Source: a virus
Length of the DNA stretch: 25,535 nt
Reading direction: 5' to 3' (one strand)
Virus record (IMG/VR): IMGVR_UViG_3300027973_000202
Coordinates: 1-25,535 of that record
Shown piece after piece: positions 23,789-25,535 of the stretch. The translations under genes and the position numbers were made by a program. Every line of letters begins with the position of its first letter. Positions within the stretch are counted from its first letter, which is position 1. A model generated the notes under the pieces. It worked only from the letters and a program-made list of their open reading frames with translations, was not told the DNA's origin and made no database searches.

Positions 23789-24419
23789 TTGGCTCCCAAA
23801 TGCTCATAGAGTGAAATAAGGCTGGAAATATCGGATCTTTGTATATGACTAATTCTGCTGGCATATTTATTTCAGGAAGTTCCCCAGGTGTCATGCCAAC
23901 CTTAACTATTTTTTCAATTTTATCTTTGTTTAAATTAAACCTTTTTTTAGTTGCTGATGCTATGAGGGAAGATCCGCTTAATGCTACAGCCTGTGTACCT
24001 TGTGTATATCCTGGGCCTAGTCTTGGTAAAATGTTAAAAAATGTACACCATATTGGATATCCAATTAAAGCTAATGATTCTATGTACTTTTTCTTTCGAT
24101 GTATTGGGCTAGTGTAGAATCTATCTGTTATTGCAGTATAGTGATCTTTGTCATATCCGTCTATAATTATTGTAGCCCAAGATGCTGGATAATCGTTGTT
24201 AATAAAATAAGACATAACAATTGTGCCAGACTCATTATCATCATTTTTATAAAGACATTCTATGGCTTGAGAATTCCATTTATCAGTAAGCACTGTATAT
24301 TGTGCCCAAGTACCTTTTATGTACTGTGGATACCTTCTAAATTTAGGTACAGGCTTACCTTTAAAATACCTAACTCCAGAAATTCCCATTAAGCGTAATT
24401 TCTTTACCTTTTTAAACAA
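23772..24419 (-). CDS. Hypothetical protein, weakly GNAT-like (215 aa)
   Basis: I have no firm identity. The N-terminus is strongly basic (FKKVKKLRLMG, then YFKGKPVPKFRRYPQYIKG). The middle (WATIIIDGYDKDHYTAITDRFYTSPIHRKKKYIESLALIG, about 96-135) looks like strand plus FYTSPIHRKKK, reminiscent of the GNAT FV.PEyRgkGig acetyl-CoA loop, but the Gly pattern is not right, so the call is tentative. A hydrophobic helix-like stretch follows. The start given is TTG at 24419 with AGGA six bases upstream; ATG at 24389 is the alternative. It lies 15 bases after the stop of the Fn3/Hint protein, in the same frame, and is the first gene of the accessory island. Confidence 0.45.
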   Translation of the reverse strand: MFKKVKKLRLMGISGVRYFKGKPVPKFRRYPQYIKGTWAQYTVLTDKWNSQAIECLYKNDDNESGTIVMSYFINNDYPASWATIIIDGYDKDHYTAITDRFYTSPIHRKKKYIESLALIGYPIWCTFFNILPRLGPGYTQGTQAVALSGSSLIASATKKRFNLNKDKIEKIVKVGMTPGELPEINMPAELVIYKDPIFPALFHSMSIWEPNDKKY

Positions 24420-24434
24420 ATTAATTCCTGACTG

Positions 24435-25535
24435 CTAGGCTTGGTCTTGAGAATCTCTCCATTTTTGATACATTGCATCTAGTTTATCTGAAAATGTCTC
24501 ATCGCTTGATAGCAATGCATTTTCATCTAGTGCTGCGTTATAAGAGTCGTGAACTAAAGCGTTATCTGTAAAAAATACGTCATAAGGTTCAACGTTTATA
24601 GAAATTAATAACTCTTTTTGTGTAGTTACTTTATAGTCTGTAATTTCTTTCCAGTCATTTTCGCTTGGTGAAAAAATTAAATCTGTTTCTAATACGCTTG
24701 ATGATGGTTGGAATTGAATCTGTCCGTCTCTTTTTATTAAAATAAAGTGCTGTGCAGAATATTTATTTCCATTAATTACAACAGCTCCATCGTCAGAAAT
24801 TCTTGCTGCCATTGCAACAATAGTAGTTTCGGCTGGGGATATGTTTGCGCTATTAACAGACCAATTTTGTAAATATTCTACTATTGCTGTATTTGAAACA
24901 TCTATTCCCTCGATATTAGCAGAGTATAAAACGTCGCCAACGCTTAGGTTGTGTGCAAGAATTAATCCTTCTGGCACCTTTGATTTAATAACTGTTTCTG
25001 CTCCAACCGATTTTGGAGTAAAGCCAAATGGTGTAAAACCAAATGGTGTGAATCCAAATGGTGTAAAGCCAAATGGTGTAAATCCAAATGGTGTAAATCC
25101 AAATGGGCTAAAGCTAAATGGTGTTGTAGTAACTGAGTTTGAACTTCCGCTGTATGATGAAAAACCATTATCATTTTGAGCCCTTACTCTAACAGTCTGG
25201 GCTTCATTTCCGTTTTCTGATAGGTTAGCGGTAAATGTACTAGAGTTATATGACGTAACATCATTTTCATGATCAATTAATCCATATCCAGTAATTGCTT
25301 TTCCACCATTATTTCCTGGGGCTGACCAAGAAACAGAGTTTGTTTCTGCTCCATTATTTGAAAGACTTGGAGCGCTTGGTGTTTGTGGAACTGTTGTTGC
25401 TGTTATTGAATTACTTGCGTCTGACGGCACAGAATTACCAACTGCGTTTGTAGCTATAACTGTAAATGTATAACTAGTTCCAGATTGTAAACCTTGTACC
25501 GTAATAGGAGAAGAAGATCCAGAAGCAGTATAACT
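24435..25535 (-). CDS. Fibronectin III / pentapeptide-repeat / Hint-like virion protein (5' end beyond window)
   Basis: The frame is open to the right edge, so the N-terminus is missing; 366 residues are visible, and an apparent GTG start at 25430 is internal. Domain order: end of one Fn3 domain (SGTSYTFTVIATNAVGNSVPS), a complete Fn3 domain (PSAPSLSNNGAETNSVSW... to SNSVTTT), then a run of FTPFG pentapeptides, and finally a Hint/intein-like domain of about 155 residues. Its end EPYDVFFTDNALVHDS resembles an intein C-terminus. A short helical tail of about 35 residues follows. Fn3 arrays decorate tails or capsids and bind host surfaces. It precedes the modification island, which makes it a candidate target of those enzymes. 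Confidence 0.85.
   Translation of the reverse strand, partial: SYTASGSSSPITVQGLQSGTSYTFTVIATNAVGNSVPSDASNSITATTVPQTPSAPSLSNNGAETNSVSWSAPGNNGGKAITGYGLIDHENDVTSYNSSTFTANLSENGNEAQTVRVRAQNDNGFSSYSGSSNSVTTTPFSFSPFGFTPFGFTPFGFTPFGFTPFGFTPFGFTPKSVGAETVIKSKVPEGLILAHNLSVGDVLYSANIEGIDVSNTAIVEYLQNWSVNSANISPAETTIVAMAARISDDGAVVINGNKYSAQHFILIKRDGQIQFQPSSSVLETDLIFSPSENDWKEITDYKVTTQKELLISINVEPYDVFFTDNALVHDSYNAALDENALLSSDETFSDKLDAMYQKWRDSQDQA
24546..25010 (-). other. Hint / intein-like domain lacking the usual Cys1 and terminal Asn
   Basis: Within the surface protein, block A-like SVGAETVI and LSVGDVLYS align with the intein start C-L-x-G-D-T and the VGD.v.s strand. Block B-like YSAQHFILIKRDG matches T..H....dG, and the end VEPYDVFFTDNALVHDS matches the F/G blocks, with penultimate His, Asp in place of Asn, and Ser as the following residue. 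Ser replaces the usual Cys at position 1. No endonuclease is present. It may be a degenerate or altered-chemistry Hint domain. Confidence 0.7.
25021..25125 (-). repeat. 15-bp tandem repeat, seven units, encoding FTPFG-type pentapeptides
   Basis: Seven consecutive 15-base units, with the last two imperfect (GGGCTA and AAGCTA variants), read on the plus strand as aaNccaaatggtgta. On the coding strand they give a Phe-Thr-Pro-Phe-Gly run between the Fn3 and Hint-like domains. The even third-position variation with a constant peptide indicates selection on the protein. Confidence 0.9.

Noticed and set aside
24419-24437. TAG read-through linking the Hint-like protein to the next gene in the same frame
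   Set aside because: The frames do coincide (five codons between the TAG and TTG), but a ribosome-binding AGGA precedes the TTG and no read-through signal is seen; chance is one in three.
25021-25125. Possible CRISPR-like repeat
   Set aside because: Units are 15 bases, directly tandem without spacers, and in frame with a pentapeptide.
24962-25174. His/Leu-rich minus-strand frame over the pentapeptide repeat
   Set aside because: It is a shifted reading of the 15-base repeat and yields a monotonous LHHLxLHH peptide without support.

Overview
The window is a stretch of a tailed double-stranded DNA bacteriophage genome, AT-rich throughout. Every gene I can support lies on the minus strand, so transcription runs from high to low coordinates. 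It holds a virion-structure cassette: portal, maturation protease fused to scaffold, HK97-fold major capsid protein, head-tail connectors, tail tube, frameshifted tail chaperones and a very long tape measure protein. One tail-tube gene, no visible sheath gene and lambda-type G/GT chaperones point to a long non-contractile (siphovirus-type) tail. I see no terminase, lysis, replication or integrase gene and no tRNA. The host is uncertain. Several near-consensus -10 boxes sit 6-9 bases upstream of an ATG, which suggests leaderless mRNAs. Leaderless mRNAs are common in Actinobacteria, so a low-GC actinobacterial host is a tentative guess.

Layout in transcription order. (1) 25535-24435: a virion surface protein, cut by the window edge, with fibronectin type III domains, seven FTPFG-type pentapeptide repeats and a C-terminal intein/Hint-like domain. 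(2) 24419-17063: an accessory island of ten tightly packed genes. It contains a putative GNAT-like protein, a family of phage proteins ending in a KREDW motif, three TIGR02466-like 2OG-Fe(II) oxygenase paralogues (one with its active site erased), a GT60/PF11397-like polypeptide GlcNAc-transferase, two prolyl-4-hydroxylase-like oxygenases and an SDR oxidoreductase. (3) 17037-15298: a LamG/jelly-roll virion protein. (4) 15234-10879: small conserved protein, portal, protease-scaffold and major capsid protein. (5) 10779-7668: head-tail connector genes. (6) 7560-1: tail tube, G and GT chaperones, and tape measure protein, which runs off the left edge.

The most interesting system is the island in (2). 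Prolyl-hydroxylase-like enzymes beside a hydroxyproline/threonine-type GlcNAc-transferase recall the eukaryotic Skp1 pathway, in which a proline is hydroxylated and then O-glycosylated. Four successive genes are joined by TAATG stop/start overlaps, which fits a co-translated module. The surface protein that precedes the island carries an exposed Thr-Pro repeat that could be a substrate. That link is inference.

Compact regulatory junctions, each with a hairpin and a 17-bp-spaced promoter, punctuate the structural genes. No gene-free stretch exceeds about 110 bases.
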